Of a stretch of DNA of 64,000 bases, positions 1-9,004 are shown one piece after another (the stretch's first letter is position 1; each line of letters starts with the position of its first letter). Under the pieces are notes generated by a model. That model saw nothing but the letters and a program-made list of their open reading frames with translations, was not told where the DNA came from and ran no database searches. The position numbers and the translations under genes are program-made. Origin of the DNA: JAGGTJ01 sp964457545 (GTDB taxonomy: Bacteria; Desulfobacterota; DSM-4660; Desulfatiglandales; Desulfatiglandaceae); assembly GCA_964457545.1 (NCBI GenBank), contig CAYWEN010000019.1:38189-102188 (forward strand), given 5' to 3'.

Positions 1-287
1 TCTATGTTGACAGAAATGCCATAATTAACCCTGGCTTTTGAAAAAAAGGCATCTATGGCCTTGTATACAATATTGTTTTTCTCGGGTATGGAAAGGGAAG
101 GACAAGCAACCTTGATACCGGAAGCCACAGGGGAGATTTTGATATAATCATAAAGAGCTACCGGCACCATTATCGAAGAAAGGTTATGATAACCGTCCTT
201 TCTTCGATTCAGTACCTTCAGCCTGAAGTTTATTTTGCAGGGTGTTTTTATGGTCAGAACACCCTTGAAATTTTTGCTTTCAGTCAT
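1..287 (-). CDS. ispE: 4-diphosphocytidyl-2-C-methyl-D-erythritol kinase, N-terminal fragment
   Basis: This is the N-terminal 95 residues of a GHMP kinase that runs off the left edge. IspE phosphorylates CDP-methylerythritol in the MEP isoprenoid pathway in the cytoplasm. The signature is KINFRLKVLNRRKDGYHNL at about residues 18-36, which matches the substrate-binding start of IspE (KINLxLxVxGxRxDGYHxL). I translated it directly from the minus strand; the ATG is at 285-287. No good ribosome site precedes it, so the start is likely but not certain. The GHMP ATP motif lies outside the window. Confidence 0.85.
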   Translation of the reverse strand, partial: MTESKNFKGVLTIKTPCKINFRLKVLNRRKDGYHNLSSIMVPVALYDYIKISPVASGIKVACPSLSIPEKNNIVYKAIDAFFSKARVNYGISVNI

Positions 288-408
288 ATTGTTATGTGCT
301 TAGGCACAAAATTATATCTTGTTTGAACACAAACCTCCGGATCAGATACCCCGCAACCCGGAGATTTGATAATAAAAGGACAAGGTTGCTTCATACAGGT
401 CTAATATG

Positions 409-843
409 TTACCCAATGGCCTTTACATAACGCCATTTCAAATCTGCAATGACAGTGGTAATGAACTTGTCTTCCTCGTCTGTAAGGTTACCTTTTGTTT
501 TATCCTTCAACATCGAAATAGTGTCTATTGTATGTTTGGCAAGAGCTAAATCCTTTTTTGGCTGATTTGTTTCCGGATCTGCTACTTCACCCAGATAAAA
601 CAGGGCAGATGAGCTAAGGCTGAAAATAAGTGTGGTAAAGTTGACTTCCGGTAAAGGCGTTGAGGTTTGCTGTTTTTTATCTTTATCGGCCTCTTTTTCC
701 TGTGGAGCATTTTTCTGCTGTTTATCAGGTTTTGCCGTATCTTTGGCATCAGGGATATGCATGGATTCAGCACTTTTTTTTAATTTTCCATCCTTGTCAA
801 AAGCGCGTCTGTCTTTAATTACAAAGCCTTTTTTTTCTTCCAT
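409..843 (-). CDS. DUF1844 domain protein
   Basis: A 144-residue soluble protein. The first 60 residues are charged and low in complexity (K/D/Q rich). Residues from about 63 onward form the DUF1844 domain: LPEVNFTTLIFSLSSSALF, then the DPET loop and TIDTISMLKDKTKGNLTDEE. The family is common in Desulfobacterota and has no established biochemical function. An AGGAGA ribosome site lies just upstream of the ATG at 843. It follows serA with only 9 bp between them, so the two are probably cotranscribed. Confidence 0.85.
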   Translation of the reverse strand: MEEKKGFVIKDRRAFDKDGKLKKSAESMHIPDAKDTAKPDKQQKNAPQEKEADKDKKQQTSTPLPEVNFTTLIFSLSSSALFYLGEVADPETNQPKKDLALAKHTIDTISMLKDKTKGNLTDEEDKFITTVIADLKWRYVKAIG

Positions 844-852
844 ATTTATCTC

Positions 853-2433
853 CTATAAGTCTATTCTCCTTACAGAAAAAATATTGTCCAATTTTTCAAG
901 CTCTTTTAGAATGTCATCGTCAACAACAGTACTGGTGGTCAGTAAAATAACATTACGACCTTTTTCTTTTTCTTCCCCCACCTGCATACGATTGATATTG
1001 ATTCCATGTCTTCCGATAGTTGTTCCTATTTTCCCTATTGTGCCCGGAATATCTTCGTTGTATATAAGCAGATTATGCCCTTCGGGAATTGCTTCAAGAC
1101 GAAAATCGTTTATTCTCAAGATCCTGTGCATGTCTTTGCCAAAGACAGTACCGGAGACAACATTTTCATCTTCAAGGGTCTTTACTTTCAATGTTATCAG
1201 GCTTGAAAAATCTTCAGAAGTCTGGCTTTTTGATTCTACAACCTTTATTCCACGCTCGGCAGCTATAAAAGGCGCATTTACAAAGTTTACATCATCGCCA
1301 AGTATTGGAGCCATAAGACCTTTAAGCATGGAAGTGGTTAAAGGTGTTACATCCTGTTCTGCTATTGAACCGGCATAATTAATTGTGACCTCAATAATGG
1401 CGCTGTTTGAAAGTTGGGCCTGCAGACGCCCCAGCTTTTCTGTAAGAACAGCCCATGGCCTGAGCAAGCTCATCAGTTCAGAGCTGATACTGGGTACATT
1501 AACGGCATTCTTTACAGTGCCATGAAGCAGGTACAGAATGATCTGATTTGCGACATCCTTGGCTACATTATCCTGGGCCTCTTTGGTAGATGCCCCCAAA
1601 TGAGGGGTGCAGATAAAATTGGGAAGGGTCATAAGCCTGTGTTGTCCCGGAGGTTCTGTTGTAAACACATCAAGGGCGGCCCCTCCAAGATGACCGGATT
1701 CAAGTGCCTCGTAAAGATCATCTTCATTGACAATACCACCACGGGCACAGTTTATTATCATTGCACCCTGTTTCATTTTGCTCATGGCGTTGCTGTCTAT
1801 CAGGTTGGTGGTTTCATCTGTTTTGGGTGTATGAACTGTTATGTAATCCGACTCTTTAAGCAGCTCATCGAAGGAAACGGATCTCATCCCCAGTTTTTCA
1901 ATGGTTTCAGGCTTTATGTATGGGTCATACACAATTACCTTCATTTTCATTCCCTTTGCCCTGTCTGCCACGATACGACCGATATGTCCAACGCCAATAA
2001 GACCAAGTGTCTTGTTGAACAACTCACGCCCCTTTAATTTTTTCTTTTCCCACTTGCCTGCCTTAAGGGATGCAGTAGCCTGGGGAATATTTCTCGATAA
2101 GGCCATCATCATGGCAATTGTATGTTCTGCAGTAGTAATGGTATTGCCATCTGGTGTATTCATTACCACGATACCCTGTTTGCTGGCAGCAGGAATATCT
2201 ACATTATCCAAGCCGATACCTGCCCTTCCTATCACCTTGAGTTTTTTTGCTGCCTTTATGATATCCCCGGTAACTTTGGTGGCACTGCGAATAACAAGGG
2301 CATCATAATCTCCTATAATTTCTTTGAGCTGATCATGACTCAAACCTGTATTGACGTCTACTTCTATCCCTTCAGTTTCCTGTAAGAGCTTCACACCTAT
2401 ATTAGAGAGTTGATCACTGACAAGAACCTTCAT
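853..2433 (-). CDS. serA: D-3-phosphoglycerate dehydrogenase
   Basis: A 526-residue NAD-dependent enzyme catalysing the first step of serine synthesis (3-phosphoglycerate to phosphohydroxypyruvate). The length matches the long bacterial SerA class. The Rossmann motif GVGHIG is near residue 147, ARGGIVNEDDL and the catalytic-histidine segment TPHLGAST follow, and the C-terminal ACT domain (from about residue 455) suggests serine feedback control. The start at 2433 is set by GGAGAT seven bases upstream; a longer frame reaching 2505 has no ribosome site and runs into a repeat. Confidence 0.95.
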   Translation of the reverse strand: MKVLVSDQLSNIGVKLLQETEGIEVDVNTGLSHDQLKEIIGDYDALVIRSATKVTGDIIKAAKKLKVIGRAGIGLDNVDIPAASKQGIVVMNTPDGNTITTAEHTIAMMMALSRNIPQATASLKAGKWEKKKLKGRELFNKTLGLIGVGHIGRIVADRAKGMKMKVIVYDPYIKPETIEKLGMRSVSFDELLKESDYITVHTPKTDETTNLIDSNAMSKMKQGAMIINCARGGIVNEDDLYEALESGHLGGAALDVFTTEPPGQHRLMTLPNFICTPHLGASTKEAQDNVAKDVANQIILYLLHGTVKNAVNVPSISSELMSLLRPWAVLTEKLGRLQAQLSNSAIIEVTINYAGSIAEQDVTPLTTSMLKGLMAPILGDDVNFVNAPFIAAERGIKVVESKSQTSEDFSSLITLKVKTLEDENVVSGTVFGKDMHRILRINDFRLEAIPEGHNLLIYNEDIPGTIGKIGTTIGRHGININRMQVGEEKEKGRNVILLTTSTVVDDDILKELEKLDNIFSVRRIDL

Positions 2434-2495
2434 GTAACATCTCCTTTTTTTGCTGTTAGATAGTGCCCATTCGGAAGTAGACCGTGGACACTGGT

Positions 2496-2703
2496 AAGTT
2501 TCCAATCCATAAACTTCATAAAAGTTGGTACAAACTCATGACCATGTAATCCAAGACAGGGTAACTTGATTGTCGGATAATATCCATATGTGAACTGAAA
2601 AATTCGTGCGGGATCAAGGTATGCAAAAATTTTAACCGCATGAATGTGTTCCCATGGTCTGTAAGGTAACGATCCGGGTACAATAGCCGTTTATTTATGA
2701 GCA
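2496..2703 (+). repeat. Diverged long copy of the interspersed palindromic repeat
   Basis: The left end AAGTTTCCAATCCATAAACT, led by GGACACTGGT, matches the left end of the copy at 38487. The right end near 2675-2703 (CAATAGCCGTTTATTTATGAG) resembles the family right end. The interior is poorly conserved. It fills the 312 bp gap upstream of serA and downstream of the ASKHA gene, and here the left end faces the serA start. Confidence 0.4.
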
Positions 2704-2745
2704 CTAAACAAAAACCTTGACAGGAGTCAAAGACAGATCTGGCTT

Positions 2746-4323
2746 TCAGGTGTTGTTTGCCGTAGAAACAATTGGTACCGAAGGAAATAATGACCTGTCA
2801 GTATGAGGGATAAATTTTGCTGCACTGAAAAGGTTCATGAATTCCTGGTTTACATTTAATTCAAGATAGGCAATCTGGTCACGTATCTTCTCTGTTTCCT
2901 GTCTTGCATCTGCTGATAAAAGTACCATTTGGGCCCCTTTTAGGGACGTATTCCCTAAGGATACAAATTTTTCAATGGGAATATCCGGTAACATGCCAAG
3001 TATTATAGCAGATCTTGGATCAATATAGGAGCCAAATGTTCCTGCTACAAAAAATTTTTTGATTTCATTCATTGAAATTCCGACTGTATTGCTGATAGTC
3101 GTCAATATGGTATACATGGCGCCTTTTGATCTGATAAGGGCATCTATATCCGGCTGGCTTAATGTCAGAGGTTTTCCTGTACCGGATTTTTCTGCGGGAA
3201 CAACTATCAGATACCTAATGCCGTCCTGTTCTGTTAACTTGTCTGCGCATTTTTCCGGTACAAGTTTTCCTCTGATATCAATCATTCCTGCCAAAAACAG
3301 TTGAGCAACCAGATCTATCAGTCCTGACCCGCATATTCCCACAGGAGGTGCCCCTGAAATAGTAGATACATTTATTTTTAATGTGTCAGGGTCTATTTTG
3401 ACCTTGTCAATAACACCGGGACCGGCCATCATTCCCATGCTGGCAACTCCTCCTTCAAGTGCAGGTCCTGCAGCTCCTGCACAGGCCATCAGCCAATCAG
3501 AATTACCAATGACCACCTCAGCATTAGTCCCTACGTCAACGAGAAAGCATGGTTCCTTTTCATGTGTAATCTGCGAGGCCAGTATGCCTGCTATCAAATC
3601 ACCTCCAAAGTAACTGCCGATGTTTGGGAAAACAAAAATAGGGGCATTCAGGTTTATATCAAGGCCTATGTCTCCACCCCTGATAACAGGAGGGTTGTTT
3701 ATTACGGGAATATATGGTTCCCTGCATATCCAATAGGGGGTAAGTCCAAGAAAAAAATGGGTCATTGCCGTATTCCCGGCTATTGTCATGCCTATAATAT
3801 AGCGGGAAGAAATGGCATGCTTTTCCCTGATTCTGGCTAATTCCCTGTTCATAGCCGTAATCAGGAGTTTCTGAAGCTCTTCCAGTCCTTCCTTGTTACT
3901 GTTGGCGTAGTGTATCCTTGTAAGGATATCAGATCCTATAGCTATTTGAGGGTTGTTAAAATGCATTTCATCCACAATGGTTTTTTTGTTCAGATCAATT
4001 ATCCTTCCCACTACTGTGGTACTGCCAAGGTCGACTGCAAGCCCATAAAACCTTTTATCCTGATCTGCCGGGAAAACATCTATCAGGTTCCAGATGCCTT
4101 TGTCTTCATAGATCCCTGCTTTTACTTTGTAATCATATTGTCTGAGAAGGTGGGGCAGTTTTTTTATGAGAAAAAGATCTGCTGACACGTTTTCAGAGTC
4201 AATGGCCTTTTTTATCCCTTTAATCAAACGATCTGTATCCGCAATGTTGTTTTTCAAGCTCGGCGGTGTTATTTCAGGTACGCAGGTATTTATCCATACT
4301 TTGTCTTCAGATATGTTTTCCAT
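2746..4323 (-). CDS. RACo-like ASKHA-domain protein (DUF4445) without the ferredoxin domain
   Basis: A 525-residue protein of the family that includes RACo, the ATP-dependent reductive activator of corrinoid/iron-sulfur proteins. The ASKHA fold is visible: phosphate-1 motif DLGSTT at residues 98-103, DVGTNAEVVIG in the middle, GICGSGLIDL and VAGTFGSYIDP near the C-terminal nucleotide pocket. RACo proteins usually carry an N-terminal 2Fe-2S ferredoxin domain and are longer; here residues 1-90 contain only one cysteine (near 14), so the cluster domain is absent. A GAGG site precedes the ATG. No corrinoid methyltransferase gene is nearby, so the partner is unknown. Confidence 0.8.
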   Translation of the reverse strand: MENISEDKVWINTCVPEITPPSLKNNIADTDRLIKGIKKAIDSENVSADLFLIKKLPHLLRQYDYKVKAGIYEDKGIWNLIDVFPADQDKRFYGLAVDLGSTTVVGRIIDLNKKTIVDEMHFNNPQIAIGSDILTRIHYANSNKEGLEELQKLLITAMNRELARIREKHAISSRYIIGMTIAGNTAMTHFFLGLTPYWICREPYIPVINNPPVIRGGDIGLDINLNAPIFVFPNIGSYFGGDLIAGILASQITHEKEPCFLVDVGTNAEVVIGNSDWLMACAGAAGPALEGGVASMGMMAGPGVIDKVKIDPDTLKINVSTISGAPPVGICGSGLIDLVAQLFLAGMIDIRGKLVPEKCADKLTEQDGIRYLIVVPAEKSGTGKPLTLSQPDIDALIRSKGAMYTILTTISNTVGISMNEIKKFFVAGTFGSYIDPRSAIILGMLPDIPIEKFVSLGNTSLKGAQMVLLSADARQETEKIRDQIAYLELNVNQEFMNLFSAAKFIPHTDRSLFPSVPIVSTANNT

Positions 4324-5137
4324 GAATTAAAACCTCAAGTTTTTTTAACACAGAACCTTGTGTTTTCAGGGTTGGAATTTGTTAAGATAACCTGTCACCA
4401 CAATATCTGCATCTGTTTCAGCTGCGGTACACAGATTGGATCATCTGTCTTTTTGTTGTACAGGCAGGACAGACAGGGTGTATCTGGCAGCACGGGCTTT
4501 CCTTTTCAGAATATAGACTATGTTTTGACCTGTATGTTCTTTGGTCTGCAAACAGGGACGTATGCTTTGCTGTGTACAAAAAATCCTGTTTTTTAAGCTT
4601 GGGATCTGTTGCAGTACAGTGAAACCGGGCACCTGATGGTTGCAAGGACCTTGAAATCTTATGATGTAAGCCGGATAGATTATAAAAATAATTGATCAGT
4701 ATCTTTTACGGTGAGAACAATGCTTTTGTCAATATGGTTTTGGAGCTTTTGTACATGTCCTTTTATCAAGACCCAGGGATTCTTGTTGGAATTTTCGTAT
4801 CGGGGGAATGTTTTTTTGTATGATTGAAGCTTGAAACAGGCTGTATTGGTTATGAATTCTGCAAAAACATATGGTTTGGCAGACAGTTGGCAGTCATGTC
4901 AGTAAAATCTTTCTGTTGCTGTTTGTTTTGATGAAACCTGACAGGTGGATAAACACCAGATTGCAGACAGGGATATTCAGATAAGCAGATTGTTATTTGT
5001 TACAAATTTGTTTCGTTACGGGAATATATCCTACAGAAATGTATTAATTATGTAAGATGCATAAAATATCAGTTTTTGATATTTTGTATAAATTCAAGAT
5101 GATTTGTTTCTGTCCATGAATTAATCTCGGCGCAGGG
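4324..5137. other. Long intergenic region with no supported gene
   Basis: About 0.8 kb between the divergent ASKHA gene and glnD. Short open frames on both strands lack ribosome sites and recognisable domains. I looked specifically for a detached 2Fe-2S ferredoxin upstream of the ASKHA gene and saw no C-x4-C-x2-C pattern. A weak hairpin (ACACAGAACCTTGTGT) sits near 4349-4364. Confidence 0.5.
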
Positions 5138-5280
5138 AAGTTTTTAACCCGGAAATAAGACGTTTTGCACAAGAGCAAGAAAATCAAAGGGTTATCAGGA
5201 GACGTAAGTATATTGTACAAGGAATAACACAGATTGAGACATATATTTTGCGGAATCTGGCCATTTTATGGACATGAACT
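5138..5280 (+). repeat. Interspersed palindromic repeat upstream of glnD
   Basis: Starts with AAGTTTTTAACCCGGAAATA and ends with GGCCATTTTATGGACATGAACT, with TTTTGCACAAGAGCAAG and ACACAGATTGAGAC inside. It is closely related to the copy at 25085-25204, including the flanking GAATTAAT-GGCG word before the left end. The right end faces glnD, 71 bp from the chosen start. Confidence 0.7.
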
Positions 5281-5351
5281 GCTTATTATGTGATTGCTGT
5301 CATGGCATATACATTGCTATACAGCTCCCGGATTTGCTATCTGGCATATCC

Positions 5352-8018
5352 ATGCTTAATCCGGTCATGCTTGTCAGAGGCTTGCAAGCATACGAAGGGA
5401 ATCAGGAATTAACAGTTATCATGAAAGCTGCCTTTAAAATTTTGGAAGAAGAGCGAACAAGTCTGATAACAAGCTTTGCAAGGGGGTATGACCTTGATTT
5501 CTTCAGACGTTACAGCAAGATTGTGGATGACTATTTTCGCAGAAGTTTTGAAGACAGTCCTGTTGGTTCAGGTATGGATATAGGGAGGAATCCTTATGCC
5601 GTTGTTGCGCTTGGAGGATATGGCCGGGGAGAGATGTGTGTACATTCTGATCTGGATATCCTGCTGCTTTTTGATAAAAAGGTTCCGGAAGAGGCCAAAG
5701 GGCTTGTAAGGGATATGATTTACCCCCTTTGGGATATTGGTTTTGATGTCAGCTGTGCCACACGTTCGATAGAGGAATGTATTAGACTTGCGTTTTGTGA
5801 TAATCAGGTCTTAACATCTTTTCTTGATGCACGTTTTATCTGTGGCCAGTCAGTCCTGTATATTGATCTTGTACAGCAGATAAAAACAGGTATTACTCCG
5901 CAAAGACTGAAAAAAATCGTTTCAGCACTTGTAAGGGAGAGTCTGGTTAGGCATGCCCGATATGGTGATTCGAGTTCCCTGCTTGAACCTAATTTGAAGG
6001 AAGGCCAGGGAGGGCTGAGAGACTATCATACGCTTTTGTGGCTTGCTAGGCTCAGATCGGAAATAAAGAAGTCTAAGGATCTGGAGTTCTTTGGGTACCT
6101 CCCATATGCAGGTTATGAAACCCTGAAAGCAGACCTTTCTTTTATATGGAAGACAAGAAATCATTTGCACTGTATTGCCGGCAGAAGATGTGATCAGCTC
6201 TATTTTGAATACCAGTTGAAACTTGCCGATATACTGCATTATGAGAGTTCAAATGGCCAACTTCCAGTGGAAAGGTTCCTTGGAGATCTCCATGGTCATA
6301 TGGCATCCCTGAAAAATATCTATATAACCTTTCTCGTTGAACACGGATACTACAGTAAAAACAGGTCCTCGGAAAAACCGCCTCAATCGTCTCATGTAAG
6401 GGGTATCAAGGTAAAGGAAGGAATGCTTACCTTCTTTTCTTCTGAATATATTGCAAAATCTCCCTCCATTTTGATGAAGATATTTGAAGAGAGCCTGCGT
6501 CTTCAGATACCTTTGAGCTCAGAAGCCAAGCTGCTTATAAGAGACATGGCGTATTTATTTAACGACAGGCTGAGGACATCCGCTTCCATGGTTCGATCCT
6601 TTGAAAATATCTTGAAAGCACCAGCGGCCAGACACAGTGTCTTAACAGAGATGTTGTCTTCGGGGTTTTTGCAACAGTTTATTCCTCAGTACAGATCAAT
6701 AACAAACCGGATTCAGCATGATCAGTATCATATACATCCGGTGGACAAACATTGTCTGTTTACAGTCAAGGCAGTCAAGGAATTCGGAAGGGGGTCTGAT
6801 GATCCCAGGACCCGGTTGTGTCACCAGCTTTACCGGGAACTTAAGAAGAAGAATTTGCTGTTATGGGCGGCTTTGCTGCACGATATAGGAAAAGGGGAAG
6901 AAGGGGAAAACCATTCAAAAAGAGGGGGACTTATTGCGGAGCATATACTCAGGGAATTTCATTTTGATAAGAGCGAGATAGAAACAGTAGTATTTTTGAT
7001 CAAGGAGCATCTTACCCTGGCAAAAATTGCGACAAGAAGGGATATAAGTGATGAAGAAACAGCTATAAGGCTGGCCAGGAAGGTCATGCAGATTGGACGC
7101 CTGAAGATGCTCTATCTGTTGACTGTTGCCGATTCAATCGCCACAGGACCTGTTGCATGGAACGATTGGACAGCAGCATTGCTGATGAATCTTTTTATCA
7201 AGGTTTTGCATATCCTGGAAGGGGGAGAACTTGCTTCCGGAAAGGCAGTAAACAGTGTGGCGCATAAAAGGCAGGATGTTCTGTCTTTTTACGAAGATGC
7301 AGAAGAAAAAGAAGAGGTGAAGAAGATATTTGATTTTATGTCTCCCCGTTATCTCATCTATACTTCAGTTCATGATATTATAAGGCATATACATCTGTAC
7401 AGGAGCATGAAAAATGCGCCTGTTGTATGGGAGGTGATAAAGAATCATGAATCAAATACAAGGGTTGTAACCATATGTGCGTATGATCAACCCGGGCTGT
7501 TTTCAAAGATTGCAGGCACGTTTACCCTGAACCATATTGAAGTGCTTGAAAGTCAAGTATACACCTGGCGTAACAATATTGCTCTTGATGTATTCAAGGT
7601 AAAGCCGCCGCCTGATTTGATACGTGAAGATGAAAAGTGGAGCAAGACAAAACAGTGCCTTTTATCTGCCATTGAAGACAAGATTGATCTTGGGGTGCTC
7701 CTTGAAAGGAAAATGTCCATTGTTTCATTTGATAACTCCTTTTACAAACGGCCCTCCAGGGTGAATGTTGACAATGAAAGTTCAAGTTTTTTTACAATAA
7801 TTGAGGTTGTTACGTATGATTTCCCCGGCCTTCTTTTTAATGTTACCAATGCCCTTTTTGAATGTCATCTTGATATCTGGGTAGCAAAGATAGCTACGAA
7901 GGTAGATCAGGTGGTCGATGTGTTTTATGTAAGGGATGTTGATGGGCAAAAGGTGGATGATCCGGATCAGATAGAAAAAATAAGGACAGCTATCTTGTCC
8001 GTACTGACTGTTTGTTGA
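5352..8018 (+). CDS. glnD: [Protein-PII] uridylyltransferase/uridylyl-removing enzyme
   Basis: An 888-residue bifunctional nitrogen sensor that uridylylates PII when glutamine is low and removes UMP when it is high. In order: nucleotidyltransferase domain (GGYGRGE then HSDLDILLLF, near residues 88-105), the GlnD linker (GQGGLRDYHTLLWLARL), an HD hydrolase domain (LLHDIGKGEEGENHSKRG) and two C-terminal ACT domains (CAYDQPGLFSKIAGTF and VTYDFPGLLFNVTNALF). The start is uncertain: ATGs at 5268, 5352, 5367 and 5421 share the frame and none has a strong ribosome site. 5268 lies inside the upstream repeat and is unlikely. The next genes, glnB and glnA, are its substrate and the regulated enzyme. 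Confidence 0.95.
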   Translation: MLNPVMLVRGLQAYEGNQELTVIMKAAFKILEEERTSLITSFARGYDLDFFRRYSKIVDDYFRRSFEDSPVGSGMDIGRNPYAVVALGGYGRGEMCVHSDLDILLLFDKKVPEEAKGLVRDMIYPLWDIGFDVSCATRSIEECIRLAFCDNQVLTSFLDARFICGQSVLYIDLVQQIKTGITPQRLKKIVSALVRESLVRHARYGDSSSLLEPNLKEGQGGLRDYHTLLWLARLRSEIKKSKDLEFFGYLPYAGYETLKADLSFIWKTRNHLHCIAGRRCDQLYFEYQLKLADILHYESSNGQLPVERFLGDLHGHMASLKNIYITFLVEHGYYSKNRSSEKPPQSSHVRGIKVKEGMLTFFSSEYIAKSPSILMKIFEESLRLQIPLSSEAKLLIRDMAYLFNDRLRTSASMVRSFENILKAPAARHSVLTEMLSSGFLQQFIPQYRSITNRIQHDQYHIHPVDKHCLFTVKAVKEFGRGSDDPRTRLCHQLYRELKKKNLLLWAALLHDIGKGEEGENHSKRGGLIAEHILREFHFDKSEIETVVFLIKEHLTLAKIATRRDISDEETAIRLARKVMQIGRLKMLYLLTVADSIATGPVAWNDWTAALLMNLFIKVLHILEGGELASGKAVNSVAHKRQDVLSFYEDAEEKEEVKKIFDFMSPRYLIYTSVHDIIRHIHLYRSMKNAPVVWEVIKNHESNTRVVTICAYDQPGLFSKIAGTFTLNHIEVLESQVYTWRNNIALDVFKVKPPPDLIREDEKWSKTKQCLLSAIEDKIDLGVLLERKMSIVSFDNSFYKRPSRVNVDNESSSFFTIIEVVTYDFPGLLFNVTNALFECHLDIWVAKIATKVDQVVDVFYVRDVDGQKVDDPDQIEKIRTAILSVLTVC

Positions 8019-8082
8019 TAAACAGGGAATCTTTTGAGGGTAAGAAATAGTCTCGAAAATCTGTCTGTTTACGGCTTTTGTG

Positions 8083-8091
8083 TGTTATAAT
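8083..8091 (+). promoter_or_regulatory. Candidate extended -10 promoter for glnB
   Basis: TGT followed by TATAAT, an extended -10 hexamer, lies 158 bp before glnB in the gap after glnD. The -35 region is weak. No sigma-54 -24/-12 pair with the required GG-N10-GC spacing was found here. Confidence 0.35.
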
Positions 8092-8248
8092 CATATCTTT
8101 TCTGTTACCATCTGCAAACAGATTTTGGGGACTACGGGTCTTCAGTCTTTTTGCACCTGTTGGGTGTCTGGTTTAATTGTCTGGAAACCAGGGGTTCATT
8201 TTCAAAAAAACAGATGTCTTTTATAGCAAAAACAAGGGGAGAAAAGGC

Positions 8249-8587
8249 ATGAAAAAGATAGAGGCCATTATAAAACCGTTTAAACTTGACGATGTTAAAG
8301 AGGCGTTAACTGAAATAGGTGTTCAGGGAATGACAATTTCCGAAGTCAAGGGCTATGGACGCCAGAAAGGACATAAGGAACTGTACCGGGGGGCCGAGTA
8401 TGTGGTGGATTTTATACCAAAGGTCAAGATAGAGATAGTAATCAGATCTGAAAGTGTAAAAAAGGTAATGAAGGTTATACAGCAGGCTGCTAACACCGGG
8501 AAGATAGGGGACGGCAAGATATTTGTTTCCAATATAGAGCAGGTATTGCGTATACGGACAGGGGAGACAGATAGCGATGCACTTTAG
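8249..8587 (+). CDS. glnB: Nitrogen regulatory protein P-II
   Basis: A 112-residue PII signal protein of exactly the usual size. The T-loop GRQKGHKELYRGAEY is present with the uridylylation site Tyr51, and the B-loop region is TGKIGDGKIFV near residues 83-93. The trimer senses ATP/ADP and 2-oxoglutarate and controls glutamine synthetase and transporters. The start is fixed by GGGGAGAAAAGGC directly upstream; a longer frame from 8177 is not supported. The conserved Tyr51 fits the neighbouring glnD. Confidence 0.96.
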   Translation: MKKIEAIIKPFKLDDVKEALTEIGVQGMTISEVKGYGRQKGHKELYRGAEYVVDFIPKVKIEIVIRSESVKKVMKVIQQAANTGKIGDGKIFVSNIEQVLRIRTGETDSDAL

Positions 8588-9004
8588 TGTTTATTGCAAG
8601 TACAGGAAATGCCTTGCATAAGATTGCTTTTGCCGGGTTTTGCGTCTTCTGTTTTTTGACTTGATTTGGAATATGAGCAAGACATTTTGCAAAGGTTTTA
8701 TGATTTTTGAAGGTGCTGTTGTCAACTGCAGTGTTATATACTGAAAATGCCGTTGTTGATTCAGGTTGACAGACAGGGTTTTATCAGACATTTCATGGGA
8801 TATGCGGGTATGGTCCTGTATATGCCAATATTCAGTAGTGGACCGTTTGAGATGGGAAAGGGCCTTTCTGCCTTTGGATATATCTCCTGTCTGTTTCTTG
8901 AGGGTTTTTCCTTTCTGGTATATGGTTACAGTTGTTTTAATCCGCTTATACATGGATTTAAACTGATTCTTGTTTTTATTGTTTTTGAGGAGGGTGTTTT
9001 TATT
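8588..9004. other. glnB-glnA intergenic region
   Basis: 417 bp without a credible gene. An open frame in phase with glnA crosses the second half, but its product is unlike glutamine synthetase and the true GlnA start has its own ribosome site. TTGTCA at 8720 followed by TATATACT is a possible weak sigma-70 promoter. CAGGAAATGCCTTGCAT near 8604 resembles a -24/-12 element but has one base too few between GG and GC. Confidence 0.4.

Noticed and set aside
632..1378. 248-codon plus-strand frame opposite serA
   Set aside because: It lies opposite serA and the DUF1844 gene, which have clear domains and ribosome sites; it has none.
8604..8620. Sigma-54-like sequence between glnB and glnA
   Set aside because: GG and GC are 9, not 10, bases apart and the -24 box is poor.
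8747..9004. In-frame 86-codon extension of glnA
   Set aside because: Glutamine synthetase of this class is 469 residues and starts at 9005 with its own AGGAGG; the extension has no resemblance to the family.
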